64,000 nucleotides of DNA from the NCBI RefSeq assembly GCF_037392515.1, contig NC_090290.1, positions 32,943,753-33,007,752 of the forward strand, in the 5' to 3' direction. The first letter of the stretch is position 1. The number at the start of each line of letters is the position of its first letter. Below are positions 36,620 to 48,779 of this stretch, piece by piece. A program made the position numbers and the translations under genes. The notes under the pieces were generated by a model. It made no database searches. It saw only the letters and a program-made list of their open reading frames with translations, and was not told the origin of the DNA. The stretch comes from Haliotis asinina (Eukaryota > Mollusca > Gastropoda > Lepetellida > Haliotidae).

Positions 36620-37018
36620 GTGACCAGTTCTTGAGATATGGTATTGACAAGCTCAACATGCAGCTTAACATGCTGAAATCTTCAAAGTGTCGCTGTGACC
36701 TTGAAAATTATGTGAAGATCACCAAAATCTACTGGGCCTGCACCTTCCCTAGAATAAGCTGTGTGTTGAATATGAAGAAAATTCCGGGAATGGTTCTTGA
36801 CGATATCTCGAGGACAAGGGTAAATGGTTAAAGTCCCCTTGTGACCTTGAAATGAAGGTAAATGTCACCAAACCTGACTGGGACCTGTCTTTTACTATGA
36901 TGAACCTAGGTACCAAATATGAAAAGAATCTAGTGAATGGTCCTTATTTACAAACAGACAGACAGATGGACAGACAGACCCTAATACTATATCCTATGCT
37001 AAATGCATGGCAGGGAAT
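36620..37018 (+). repeat. dimeric dispersed repeat with (CAGA)n end
   Basis: Two related ~150-bp halves, each with tgtgaccttga, caccaaa..tact/tgactggg, ctatga/ccta and aatatgaa-a-aat..-g-gaatggt. The end is acagacagacagatggac. I recognise this arrangement as a common dispersed repeat in mollusc genomes, from memory. An open frame in the first half (36631-36831) is not considered a gene. Confidence 0.6.
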
Positions 37019-38316
37019 AACATAGTAGTCTAATATCAAAACAAATAATTTTTCAGTACATTATTTAGCTGGAATTAAAACTAGTGTACAGACAAGCAGC
37101 ATTTCCAGGAAGTAGGCTCAGGGGCAAGTCATTAAGCGTAAAGAGATAATTGCCCATGTCTTATTGCCAGTTGATTGGTTAAGCCCAGGAACTGAATACT
37201 TGCCATATACCATTTACCATAATGACTATCAGCGTCATATCTCAATTTTACAGGCAATATCATATTTCTTCTAATACTGCGCCTAAATTTGTTGGTTTCG
37301 AAACACTTTCCTATGACATTCTAATTCATTGCTAACAAAAAAAGATAAATATAATTAGCAAACATGTGGTAAAAAAATTAGACTTATGATCATAATTGTT
37401 TTCGCTCCTCCTTTTTCTACACCTTGATGAAAGGGAATATGAGACTGCTTGTGTGCAAACAGATAATTATAGTCTTAATCCTCCAGTAGACTGGGTGAAG
37501 CTGGGAGTACTTACTGCACAACTAATTACAGTCACATGGTGGAGACAGGCAGGAGGGGGCTAAACATCAACAATACAAAGGAATTGCGGAAAGGGATTCT
37601 GGCATCTATCCAGGTCACATCTCCATAACAGAATCAAGGTAAAGACTTTTTCAACAGCTGGTGCTCTGAGGCCAATGCCAGGTTTTGTCATAAGAATCAA
37701 CTTTTAAGTATCAGGTGGGGCGTGATTAATATTACCACATACAGATCTCAGTAGTTAAGTTTTTAGGTTGAATGAGCCTGGCATGAGACTGGAAGCCTCT
37801 TGGAGAGTTCACACCCACACACATGATGTGTGCCTATACTATACCTACGTAAATGTCTGCTTTCTGGATTTTACTTGCAGTATTTTCAGACCATGCGTTA
37901 CAGTTATTGATCATTACATAACATAGGCAGGTTTATATAGTGTAGGTACCTGTTGTAAACAGCACTAAGTACACAGAACACAGTAGGCCCTGCATCCGGT
38001 ACTACACCATGTCCTTATGGTGCAGGGTGCTATTTCATTTTATTGGCCCAGAATCTTTTAAATTTTTTTCAGCAGGAAAAATTATATAAAAAGACACTAT
38101 CAGTTTGCATTATCTGCATAAAACACTATGTAGTCACTCCTTTTAGTCAGTTTAACTTACTGCATGCACTGTCATCTTCAAACTGAAATGTTTGAGTGAT
38201 CTGTCTAAATACAAATTATTTTTTGCTTGATAATTGCTGAAACAAGGGCAAAACAAAAATATGCAATCTCATGAAAATTAGACTGTTTATGACATTCTTG
38301 AAACATATGATATATA
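37019..38316. other. unassigned sequence
   Basis: Nothing recognised. Confidence 0.4.
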
Positions 38317-38476
38317 TACTGAGAGAAACAAATAAAGGATCAGAGGAAAGTCGAAGTGTTCCTTTATTGTTTTCCACTTTTCATCACCACAGCATTATTC
38401 AAAGCTGGTGATGAAAAACAGAAAAAAAATTTAAGGGAACGCATGACGGTTGTCGTGATCCTTGTTTCTCTCAGTA
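38317..38476. mobile_element. 160-bp foldback MITE with TA target sites
   Basis: Terminal inverted repeats: TA-CTGAGAGAAAC at the left, GTTTCTCTCAG-TA at the right. A TA duplication suits Tc1/mariner mobilisation. Inner arms are also complementary (cttttcatcaccac against ctggtgatgaaaa). It abuts the tandem array that starts at 38482. Confidence 0.75.
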
Positions 38477-38481
38477 CATTT

Positions 38482-39187
38482 CCAACATGATACCTATTGC
38501 AACACTAACATGCTAAATATCTGCCTACCAACAAAATGTATACTGTCCTGCTAACATATCTGCTTTCCAAAATGATGCATATGGTCCTACCAAAGTGATG
38601 CATACAGTCTGACCAACATTATCTATAGTGTCCTACCAACATGATGCATACTATGCTACCATCATGATGCATACTATTATATCAACATGATGCATACTGT
38701 CCTACCAACATCTGTCACCCCTAACATGATGCATACTATGCTACCAACCTGATGCATACTATGCTACCAACATGATGCAAACTATGCTACCAACCTGATG
38801 CATACTATGCTACCAACATGATGCAAACTATCATATCAACATGATGCATACTGTCCTACCAACATCTACCCGTGAAGGTCCCGGGGTAGAATAGGCCTTC
38901 AGCAACCCATGTTTGCCATAAGAGGCGACTATGCTTGTCGTACGAGGCGACTAACGGGATCAGGTGGTCAGACTCGCTGACTTGATTGACAAATGTCATC
39001 GGTTCCCAATTGCGCAGATCGATGCTCATGTTGTTGATCACTGGATTGTATGGTCTAGACTCGATTATTTACAGACCGCCGCCATATAGCTGGAATATTG
39101 CTGAGTGTGGCGTAAAACTAAACTCACTCACTCACTCCTACCAACATCTGTCACCCCTAACATGATGCATATCCTGCTACCTTGATG
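38482..39187. repeat. 23-bp-type tandem array interrupted by a SINE
   Basis: Units of roughly 23 bp built on catgatgcatactatgctac/cctaccaa run from 38482 to 38867 and resume at 39137-39187 after the SINE insertion. Units vary in sequence and length. Confidence 0.85.
38868..39136 (+). mobile_element. SINE B, full length, with 13-bp target duplication
   Basis: Begins acccgtgaaggtcccggggt, contains taagaggcgactatgc-like blocks and ttgttgatcactggattgta, and ends gctggaatattgctgag, ggcgtaaaact and ctcactcact. It is flanked by cctaccaacatct at 38855-38867 and 39137-39149. This is the best reference copy of the family in the window. Confidence 0.93.
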
Positions 39188-39872
39188 TTATGGTGTCAGG
39201 CCACACAAGACAATGTGCTACAACATTCAGGAATACCTACTTAAAGAACCATTTCATAAGAAATATTATGTTCATGTTGTAGATTAGGTAATATTTCTGG
39301 TGTTTGAATTTGCCATTTTTAAAATCTCTTTTTGTTTCCTATTAAAGTCTAATTTCAGCTAAAACTGGATCCAAAGTAAGTTAAATGTTCAGACTAATCA
39401 ATGTACTGCATGCTAAACCTATCTGCGAATCTATGCACACTTGTGAAGAGGCAGTGAATTCAGACCTTCGAAAGGGGGAACATTTTTCCAAAGCATATGG
39501 TTTTTGACACTCTAGACAAATTGCTGCAGCATCCCACTGGCTTAGCATGACAGAGATGGTAGGAGGGTAGGAGAACACTGCTATCTTATGATAAGAATGG
39601 GAACACACCTCCAGTTAAGAGGAATATGTGAAAGGAAGAACAGAAACGATACTCCTGCAGATTTTCCTAACTGAATTTTGATGGAGCTGTTTTGGTTTTT
39701 TTCACTACCACTTTGCTCTCAACAACTTTTAGAAACTTTCAGCAAATTGGTAACTTTAGATTTTTAAAAATAAAAAACACACACACATATTGGTTCCACA
39801 TGTATATTTACACACACATTTAGGGTTGGTGTCATATATAAGAAGGCCCCTAACATGCATATATATTTTCAG
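39188..39872. other. unassigned sequence
   Basis: Nothing supported. An open frame on the minus strand (39381-39608) has no recognisable domain. Confidence 0.4.
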
Positions 39873-40056
39873 ACTTCAGACTGAATTTGAAAGTCTCAGG
39901 CTGGGGGAGAATATTGCAGTAAAATTACTGGAAACTGTCCAAGACTTCCTCATAGCTGTGTCTACACCTACATATATACAGGCTGGCTGGGCTCATCTAC
40001 CTGTTGTTCTCACAAGGAGGAACTGGGCCACAGGTCTCAAATTACCACAGCAATAA
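39873..40056 (+). CDS. possible terminal exon of an unknown gene
   Basis: A good acceptor (atatatattttcag) ends at 39872. After one base the frame runs LQTEFESLRLGENIAVKLLE and continues about 60 residues (TVQDFLIAVSTPTY, AGWAHLPVVLTRRNWATG) to TAA at 40054-40056, which overlaps an AATAAA hexamer (40049-40054). The composition is protein-like, but there is no known domain and no preceding exon was found. It may be chance. Confidence 0.2.
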
Positions 40057-40940
40057 AACTGAGGTGGGCATATGTTCTCATAACTCGCTTAATATGATCA
40101 GAGCATAATCAGTCTGTCTGACATACAGATTCAATGAACCACGTCCTCTGCCATACAGCTCAGTAATATACACAGGCTTTGATGGTGTTTATGTGGACAC
40201 GGTCCAACTGCTGCTCCACCTAGATAGTCCCTGCACCAACATATTAAAGGGCTACTGATACTGCTGTCTCTCCATATCAGGGTGGAGGATAACTGGCCAA
40301 TGAATCATATCACGACAACCCTTGTAGATAGTCCCTGGATCGACATGTTAAAGGGCTACTGCTACAGATGTGGTCACTCCATATCCATTTCCAAAAGGGA
40401 GACCATGCTCCTATCTGGTTGATTACGTTTACGTATGTCAATCTTCAAGTGTTTATCTTTATTGTACAGACACAAAGTTGTTTTCATTCATGACTTTTTA
40501 CAAAGCACAGAGGGAGAGGGACAATAGAATTTGTCCCCTTTCAACAAAAAATCTTGACAGCCCTAGTGCTAAGATCAGCTGGAGAAACAGAAACCTGACA
40601 GCAGCCTCATCAGGAGCACAGCACAGCACAGTGATATCTTCAGTGTATTAGCTGACTGCGTAACGGCATAGCCCCACAGCAGCTGAAAACCTCCAGGGAG
40701 AATTTCACAAAGTACACGTTACAAAATATGCCTGAAAACGAAAAGAGCTCTCGATACTCTTTACCAGCAGGTAATGTAAAAACCATCTTCACAAAGAATA
40801 TCAAGGTAGACTAGCAAAACAAATCTGCTTAGGAAAGAATGTACATCGAAAAGGTTTACAATTACTGAAAGAAACAGCAGTCATCAGGTTCCATATGCTG
40901 AAAGTGGAAAGCGAAATGATAGGATATGGGTGAAAATCCT
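40057..40940. other. unassigned sequence
   Basis: Two similar blocks (about 40225-40260 and 40325-40360: agatagtccctg..tcgacat-ttaaagggctactg) suggest a partial local duplication. No gene was recognised. Confidence 0.4.
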
Positions 40941-41113
40941 GAGTGAGTGAGTGAGAGGTTGAGTCAGTGAGAGGTTGAGTGAGAGACTGATTGGTTGAGT
41001 GAGTGGTTGAGAGATTGAGTGAGTGAGTGAGTGAGTGGGTGTATGATCAAGTGAGTGAGCGTATGATTCAGTGAGTTAACAATCAAGTGAGTGTTCAAGT
41101 GAATGAGCGAGTG
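40941..41113. repeat. GAGT-rich simple repeat
   Basis: Imperfect gagt/ggttgagt repeats. This is the same tetranucleotide that ends the SINE tails, so it may have grown from an old SINE tail in minus orientation. Confidence 0.85.
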
Positions 41114-44028
41114 GGGGTTGGGAGGAATATGAAACCACACCAAAGAGTATAATCCAGTATTTGAAACAAGAGTGTTTGTACACTACACCCAAAACACATC
41201 ATATACTGGCATGTCATGTACCCCCTTCCTTGACAACACACACACTGGATCAGCCAGTACATTACAGTTTTAACTGATACCTTAGTGACATGTAGAGGAT
41301 GAGCTAATAAGGAATACTCTTCTCTAAATAAATCTAGGTCTTTCCAAATATGATCTGTTCAAGTAACATTCCTGTTTGGGACATTGGATTTGTGATTAGC
41401 CTCATGGTTTCATGTGTTTTCTTCACAGGAGTTTCACAAGTATTTGCAAATATTTTGTTTATTTACTGACTTTGCAGTCAGGAAGTTATGGTGCTGACAA
41501 CATCACAGCCCTGCACCAAGCCATGATGGAGATAGGAGAACAGACACAAATACATTACCTTGGTGTAAAAACAACGGACTGTGTAACATATAAACAACAA
41601 AATCATTTGACTGATAAGAACTGTAGCTTCAGCAAGATAATGTGTGATCCAGGCAGACAGGCTTCCTGACATGGGAGACACAAGACACAAATAGTACTTT
41701 CCATCTAAATACGTATTTCTTTTAAACGGTACCTGTTTCAGCAGATACCTGTGGAGGATTGCATGTCCATGAAAAACATTAACCAGATGCAGTAGCAGAA
41801 TGTTTATCCCAGAATCTACACTCTGACTCAGTGCTACTTCTGTATAGTGCTGTCAAAAGTCTTCCTTAATCTTTGAGTCTCCACTTGCTAAGGGCTATGT
41901 CAAAACCTAGCTCCACAACTAAGAGGAGTGGCTGAAAACTTTTGAGTTGAAGGATTAGTATGTCATTTCCATGTTTTCCATGCTGCACATGAACGCAGCA
42001 AACCGGTGACAATTTTTGCATCTAAGGTGTTCTCTGGTGAAGAAAATGGACAATATTTATCAGCCAGGTTGCCATCAAGAAATCACAACTGAAAAAGCTG
42101 ACTCCACCTAAAAGGACTGACTCAACTGAAAGGGTTGCCTCCACCTGACAGAACTGTCTCTGGCTGAAATGATTGATTCCATAGTGTCAGCCTTATTGGA
42201 TGCTGCTTCTTCACTTGCCTCCATCCAGTAGTTGGGCAGCACAGTTCAAGATGACAACACAGAGTCGTGAGGATGGTCCAAGATTACAAAATGAAGTCCT
42301 AACATAATCACTGCCATTTTGACTACTTTTATTCAGAAGCATAGAATCATCTTTTTCCATTACTCCTATAACTTTTAACATTCATGCAAATCTTGCTTCT
42401 AGAATCTCAGTCTCTTTACCAACATCTGCAGATAAGTTGGAGGGTTAATTGGGTACAATGGTCTTATACAAACAGAATCAGCCCCAAGGCACAAAGGATC
42501 AGTAGAATTTTGATTCGAGTCTTTCACTCTCCCTGACCATAATCCTATGTTTGTCCAAGCAATACTTATATTTCAGAGTATGGTATGAGTTGTTCACTTA
42601 ATCTCAACTTGGTCACAGTATATAAAACACAACTGTCAATATGTATCACATGAAATACCCCAAGTTGCTCTGAGCCAACACACAGCCATCACCTTCAAAC
42701 AATGTCAGAAACAAAGCCTTACTGTCAGGTATGTTTTGTCATGTCGTATATGTTAAAGACTAAAGATAGAGGGAGTAGAAATCATCTAACAATGACATAT
42801 TTAAAAATCATCCTCTTGCATTCAGACACTGTGCATGGTGTTTCTCTCTAACTGAGATACACTGGAACCTCTACAACTTGTACACAATATCTGTCAGTGG
42901 CATTTTACAAGCTGTAATTTCAACAAAAAGATGTAAGCTTCTTTCTTCTTTCAGTGTGATGATTGCAGTGACTTTATCAAGCTGGTGATACTCATTGAGC
43001 ACAGAATAAGAAATCCATAATTCCTTAACTTGCATACTCAGCTTCCTGTCGGTGATGTAGATACATAGAGGAAGCAGAACATGCAGCTCCTATCAGGAAC
43101 GATCACCCAGGATCTCTGGTGCTGGCTAAGGTGGAGGGGGATTTCATGATGATAAATCACAGAGAAGTAGATTGGTGGCACACCATCAGTGGCCCAGCAA
43201 CCTCCTCCGCTGACCTGTGACTTGATGGGAATAGCATACTGGTGTACATAAATGACTGGCGTCCATGTTAATATATCCATGTCAGACAAACCTACCTCCA
43301 CACTAACAAGCCAGGAACACTCCAGCGTTTGAGATATCTAGGGATACCCTTCTTTGAGTAGCATTTTAGAAGTTGGGAAGTACAATATTGAACAAACTTT
43401 ATGGATAACAACTTATTTTATTTTGTAAGTGTGACATTTCGATACAGATTCCTGTACTATTGTCACACAGGAATTATAAAGTTTGTTCTTCAGAACCTCT
43501 TTTTATCGAAAAATGCAAACATGTAATTAGTAACTTGTAAAAATCATACATTCCCATACTTTTTTCTCTCATTAACCCAGCCAACCTGATGAAACAAAAT
43601 CTGATATCGATTAATAATATGACCTTCACCTACAAAATGACCTCATTCATTTTTATCTGCATTTTGACCCAGCCAAGTAATATGAAAAAGCTGGTAAAGT
43701 ATGGAATCAAACATGTGGCGTAAGCAATTATCACATACAGGGCTGATTGGTAAAAACCTGCAGAACCTGCTGTTTGCACCGAGTACATCTCCTGTAGCCA
43801 TCATCACTCGGTGGGAAGGAGTGGGTGGAACCAGGTTCAACTCCAGACTTAATCTGTACTCCCTACATTTTTGCACTGGTTGAATTTGGGTGTCTGGGTT
43901 TTCATGAGAGGAAGGCATAGCAAGTCAGAAAAGAATAGAGGATAATAAAAAATGCTGTTAATGAATGGATTCATATGCTTGATCAATTCATATGCTTGAT
44001 CTGATAAAGATGTGAACTAAACATATGA
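41114..44028. other. mostly unassigned sequence
   Basis: Contains a degenerate tandem stretch at about 42085-42182 (gctgactccacct, ggactgactcaact, ggttgcctccacct). Exon-like open pieces at 41478-41562 (+) and 43038-43301 (both strands) are not identified. No firm gene. Confidence 0.35.
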
Positions 44029-44277
44029 CTGAGTGAGTGAGTTGGATTTGATGCCGCTTTTAGCAACGTTCCAGCAATATCACACCAGGGACAGCAGAAA
44101 TGGGCTTTACATCTCCTGGTGTACTTTGTTACAGACAATTGCCCCTTGCACCTGTTTAAAATACCACTGATGTAGCTGCAAGACAACAAAGAAGCAAATG
44201 TGACCAGAATTGATACAGTTAGCATACTCGTGGTGGCAGTCAGCATGTAAACCACTAGGCTACCCCACCAAAGCCAG
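44029..44277 (-). mobile_element. SINE A interrupted in two pieces, minus orientation
   Basis: The tail part is at 44029-44117 (gagtgagtgagttg, gccgcttttagcaacgttcc, gaaatgggcttt). The head part is at about 44229-44277 (gtggtggcagtc, aaaccactaggctacccca). About 110 bp of other sequence lies between. Confidence 0.7.
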
Positions 44278-44981
44278 ACCATATGACCTACAGGAGGAGG
44301 TACTGACTAATGAGCAAGGGTGAGTATGACATTATCTTGACAGGACCACACACTTATAGCTAGCTAACACAGTGGCTTCATATCCCAAATTTTCTGGTCT
44401 CTCTTGTCTACAGTTAAGTTGGCAAGAACAGTCAGCTCAACTCACCACCAGCCATAACAGTTTATCTAAAACTTCAGAGGAAAGCTGTTGCTGTTTTGAC
44501 AGGCGATGGAGCAATATATTATGTGTTGTTGGCAAGCTGCACCATCATCCAAACTGGATCAAGCACCTGCTAACATACACTAATCATCTGTAGATTTCTG
44601 ATCTTCTATAAAATTATATTGCTGGAGGTGTTTACATTGACTTGGAAAGACAAAGGCATCTCCATCACGGTCATTTCCCTGAAGCCAAAAGTCTTAACAC
44701 AATACCATGTTCTACTAATTAAAAGAAATTACTATGAGATCTTGACCTTAATCAAGATAACTTCTACAGAGCCAACAACTATCAAGTATCAAGGATGTAG
44801 AAAGCTGGCACAAAAGTGTTTCAAAATAACCTCAATGATGACCTTGACCTTTGTAAGGTATGGCATGTATATCAGGTGGGGTGGGATCTGTAAACAAACA
44901 TGTGATTCTGAAACCATCTCAAGTGAAGGACAGTGACATAACCATCTGACCATGACCTGACCTTGCATAAACTTTACAAAG
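44278..44981. other. unassigned sequence
   Basis: Includes repeated accttgacctt/catgacctgacctt words at about 44740-44970, perhaps an old relative of the repeat at 36620. No gene was recognised. Confidence 0.35.
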
Positions 44982-44991
44982 CATATAAGAG

Positions 44992-45157
44992 TGAGTGAGT
45001 GAGTTTGGTTTTACGACACTTTTAGCAATATTCCAGCAATATCACGACAGGGGACACCGGAAAATGGGCCTCACACACTGTACCCATGTGGGGAATCGAA
45101 CCAGGGTCTTCGGCGTGACGAGTGAACGCTTTAACCACTAGGCTACCCCACCGCCCC
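44992..45157 (-). mobile_element. SINE A, full length, 10-bp target duplication
   Basis: Read on +: gtgagtgagtttggttttac, cttttagcaatattccagca, gggaatcgaaccagggtctt (B box), then taaccactaggctacccca (A-box side). Flanking catataagag at 44982-44991 and 45158-45167 is a clean duplication. Best reference copy of this family here. Confidence 0.93.
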
Positions 45158-45555
45158 CATATAAGAGAATATATATACCAAGTACTGTTAATAACATTAA
45201 TACGTTTTCAGATTGTGTTACTGCAAACATTTTTCATTATCACCTCTGTTACATTTGACCTTTCAAGACACATGCCAAAGAATTCCATTTCAAAGTTCAC
45301 AAGAGTATAATCTCAGTCACCTATCTTTTGGTAGTAGTCATTCAAAACATCACCAGTGAGGAGAGGGAGAGCAAATCCCACCAAGAAGTCAAAGCATTTC
45401 TCTGGGCTGCTAAATCATAGTGCTACTAAAAAAACAGTTTTCTAAATCAAGGTAATCGTGATACAAATGGAGTTTTACACCAAAGTTAAATGTAACCTAC
45501 TCAGATATGATCTCAGTTACCATCACAATACACGCTAATTATACACAGTAATCCT
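45158..45555. other. unassigned sequence
   Basis: Nothing recognised. Confidence 0.4.
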
Positions 45556-45705
45556 GGGCCCCATTTCACAAAGCTCTCGTAAACCTAAGATCTTGTAGCA
45601 TTTCTCGTAGTATTTGTACTCCCTATGTTACAGTATCAGAGGTACAAATGCTACGAGAAAAGTTATGAGATCTTAGGCTTACAAGAGCTTTGAGAAATGG
45701 GGCCC
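45556..45705. mobile_element. GGGCCC foldback MITE, 150 bp
   Basis: The left end gggccccatttcacaaagct is matched by the right end agctttgagaaatggggccc. Inner arms pair as well: cctaagatctt with gagatcttagg, and gtagcatttctcgtag with ctacgagaaaagttat/aatgctac. Non-coding. Confidence 0.85.
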
Positions 45706-46338
45706 TGTATTTAATAGTACTGGAGCATTGCAGGTATAAGATAATCATGTGTTCACTTGGTGAAATCTATGTTTCAGGACCTCCATGAACACAATATCTG
45801 AAGAGCTTTCTTATATCATTGTACCTCACACATAAATGTCACTGTCTGATTGGCTGAGTGCTCTTCTATTATTTTCAATGTACTGCCTGTACAAGCGAGG
45901 TGCATTGCAAAACACCCCACTGCCAATAGCAACTCATTCAGTACGTTGTGGTAGTTATTTTTTCATCTCGAAAAACATTAGATGATGTATGATGCACGGA
46001 AATTACTGATGTTTTGTAAAAGGAAATCAATGGAAACAAGATAAGTCTAAATCTGTTTTTCTTGTGTTATCTGCAAAATCTAGCAATCGTCACGAAAACA
46101 CTTGACTCTCGTTCCAATAAATATATTTTGACAAAACTTTCAAATGTAGTCCCTGTGAACATTAAGAAGGGGCATTACACCGCTGCGGCTTTACTAAGAC
46201 AATACCTATGGAAAAAAACAGCAAGATGCAGGATTCGACTTGTTTGATTTACACAGGTTGGCTGAAGTGTACGATCCAATACCCATGCTTCAAACAGTTA
46301 AAAATTAACACTGAGGAGTTCAGTAAGATTAATACGCT
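45706..46338. other. unassigned sequence
   Basis: Nothing recognised. Confidence 0.4.
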
Positions 46339-46442
46339 GTTCACTGGTCACGAGGGGACCATGGGTTGAGCCCTTTGTGCTCAGGGGATATAAATAAACA
46401 TTGAGGGTACCTCAACCCATGGTCCCCGAGGTACCAGTGAAC
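46339..46442. mobile_element. 104-bp foldback element
   Basis: The arms 46339-46370 and 46411-46442 are reverse complements except for a short central block; for example gttcactggt pairs with accagtgaac, and ggggaccatgggttgag with ctcaacccatggtcccc. The spacer is about 40 bp. Confidence 0.75.
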
Positions 46443-46588
46443 AACTTAAAACGTGTCATCATTATTTCCTGGAAAAAACAGAAAAGCCAAGCTGCTACTT
46501 TCTTGATCTCATACACCAATGAAAAATAACTTGACCACACATTCAAGCAGCCATGTTGCTGGTGTAGTTAGTTCTCTGTGAACTGTTA

Positions 46589-46755
46589 GACCCATGAAGA
46601 CATGGGTAAGAACTGGCCTTCAGCAACCCATGCTTGTTGTAAGAAGTGACTAACAGGATCAGGTGGTCAGACTTGCTGACAAACGTCATTGTATCCCAAT
46701 GCATTGATCAATGCTTACACTTTTGATCACTGTACTGTCTAGCTCATGCCTCGAT
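46589..46755 (+). mobile_element. SINE B, 3'-truncated
   Basis: gacccatgaagacatgggta, ggccttcagcaacccatgct, gtgactaacaggatcaggtg and ttttgatcactg are family B landmarks. The usual 3' tail is replaced by unrelated sequence and the tetranucleotide tracts that follow. Confidence 0.8.
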
Positions 46756-46805
46756 TACATGGGGGCAGAAAAACAGTTGGACTATCGTTGTGTGCGATAT
46801 TAAAG

Positions 46806-46839
<34 letters not shown>

Positions 46840-46886
46840 CCAACCAACCAACCAACCAACCAACCAACCAACCAACCAACCAACCA
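46806..46886. repeat. (AAGC)n followed by (AACC)n
   Basis: About eight AAGC units turn into about twelve AACC units by one base change per unit. On the minus strand this gives a Gly-Trp-Leu-Val low-complexity frame, which is not a gene. Confidence 0.95.
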
Positions 46887-47406
46887 AGCACTGTGTGAAC
46901 TGTTACACTGCCAATGACGCAGGTTCCTGCCATGTGCATGCAGTCAGCATGGGGTTATGACATCCACTAATGGCACCCACATCTGACTGATGCAGTAACA
47001 TACAGCAACAGGCAACTGTACATACTCAAGCTACTAACTGAATTACATAGTAATGGCAGTAGATCCATTTCTTACAACAGCTGTGTAAGTGGATGTACCT
47101 TTATCTACCTCACCCAAAATAGTATACAAATGCTTGTTGTCTACATCACAGTACAATGGCTAGACAGGGCATAAACCATGTGAAGGACTGCTAAAGGACT
47201 ACTGATATATGCTGTCGCTCTTCCCTGTCTGTTCTTGGTGCTGTATTTTCCAAAATACATGTACTTAGTCTCATAACATGCAGGAGCAATTACACAGTCT
47301 CTACTTGAAGGATAGTCTGACATTTAATCTAAGAAATAAAGTTATCTCATTTAAAATTATAGGTCTACCAAAAACAAAACCCATAAAAACACAGAAACAA
47401 AAAAAA

Positions 47407-47450
47407 ATGGATGGATGGATGGATGGATGGATGGATGGATGGATGGATGG
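47407..47450. repeat. (ATGG)11 microsatellite
   Basis: Eleven perfect atgg units. The MDGWMDGW frame it creates is spurious. Confidence 0.97.
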
Positions 47451-48779
47451 ACACCACCAATTATTAATTTCAAGAGCTGAGGCAATTTATATTTTCCTTA
47501 TTATTGTAGACTTGGGTTGGGCTCATGTTCAGTAATTATCTGGTATTTGGGAGACAGACTACCAGAACAGTCTACAATGATGACATGAAGAATCAGACAG
47601 TATACAAGCACAGACCAAACATCAGTCAGTTCCTAACACTGACAGTGTGTGGTCATCCAAATGTCATGTCAAACTCGTGCGTACAGTGGCACCTATTTCA
47701 AAGAGACAGAATTGTATTGAGGAATTGCTGAGCTTGGACAGTTGTGGTCATACCAGCATCAGAGTCTTACAGTCGTGTCAGGACAGCTATGAACTCGCAC
47801 AATCATGCATTCCATTCTGTCTCTTAACATCTCCTCACTCAGCAGTTTAGAAATAACTGGATTTTTCCTTCTTCTCCCAGCAGAGTGGTGTGGGTGCACA
47901 CTGTCTGTACCGACATTGATTCACTGAATATTTGTGCTATCTATCCATTCTTAGAGTTAACAGAGAATCTTCCTCAACCACTTAGTAAAGCATTTACTCA
48001 TTGTAGATGAATATAAACTACCCGTAAAGGTGAAAACAAGACATGTAGGGGGTCATGTCAGCAGTCCATAATATACCAGTTATGTATCATGACAGCTAGT
48101 ACAAGTCCGATTCTGGTCTGTCAAACCAGTGGTTGACAGCAAGAAACAGTCAAATGTACACACAGTTTAACCACCCAATCCTCAGTTCAAGTGTCTGTAA
48201 GGTGACATATGGAGAGCTCTGGGGTCTACATGGCTCCCCACAAGGTAACTAGATCCAGATATCCCCTGCCTCACTGATGACTCCTGGAGAACATGGAACA
48301 CATGTATGCTTTTCTGTCAGTAGGGATAACTGTTTCACCATCAGCAGCAGAAACACAGTACCCCTCAGTGGCCCCAGACATCCACAAGGAACACTGACAA
48401 ACATTGCCAGTTACACACAAGTTACATCTCATTACTTTGTCTTCAGTCAGTGACACATGGAAGCAATAAGATGGCAGCTACATTCAGATTACATGCTAAA
48501 AAGCATACATCTTGCTCAAAACTGAATGACTGTATTGGATGACAAGTGAGGATATGTACAGCACTGATGAAAGGAGGAAAGTCAGAGGCCTTGTCATAAC
48601 CCTAATGTTAAAAGTAAATGATTTATTGGGTTCATAAACTGAAGCATGAAAGGAAAAGATTTCAAGGGCCCCATGGCTCGCCTCATGGCACCATTTCTTC
48701 CAAACACTGCGTAGGATACATGTGTCCCTTTGCTTGCTGTTTCCAGACACTCCAACTTATTAATCTTGGCAAGACAAGC

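Noticed and set aside
41478..41562. Plus-strand exon-like piece (YGADNITALHQAMMEIGEQT)
   Set aside because: The acceptor is acceptable, but the donor gtgtaa is weak and there is no homologue I recognise or adjoining exon.
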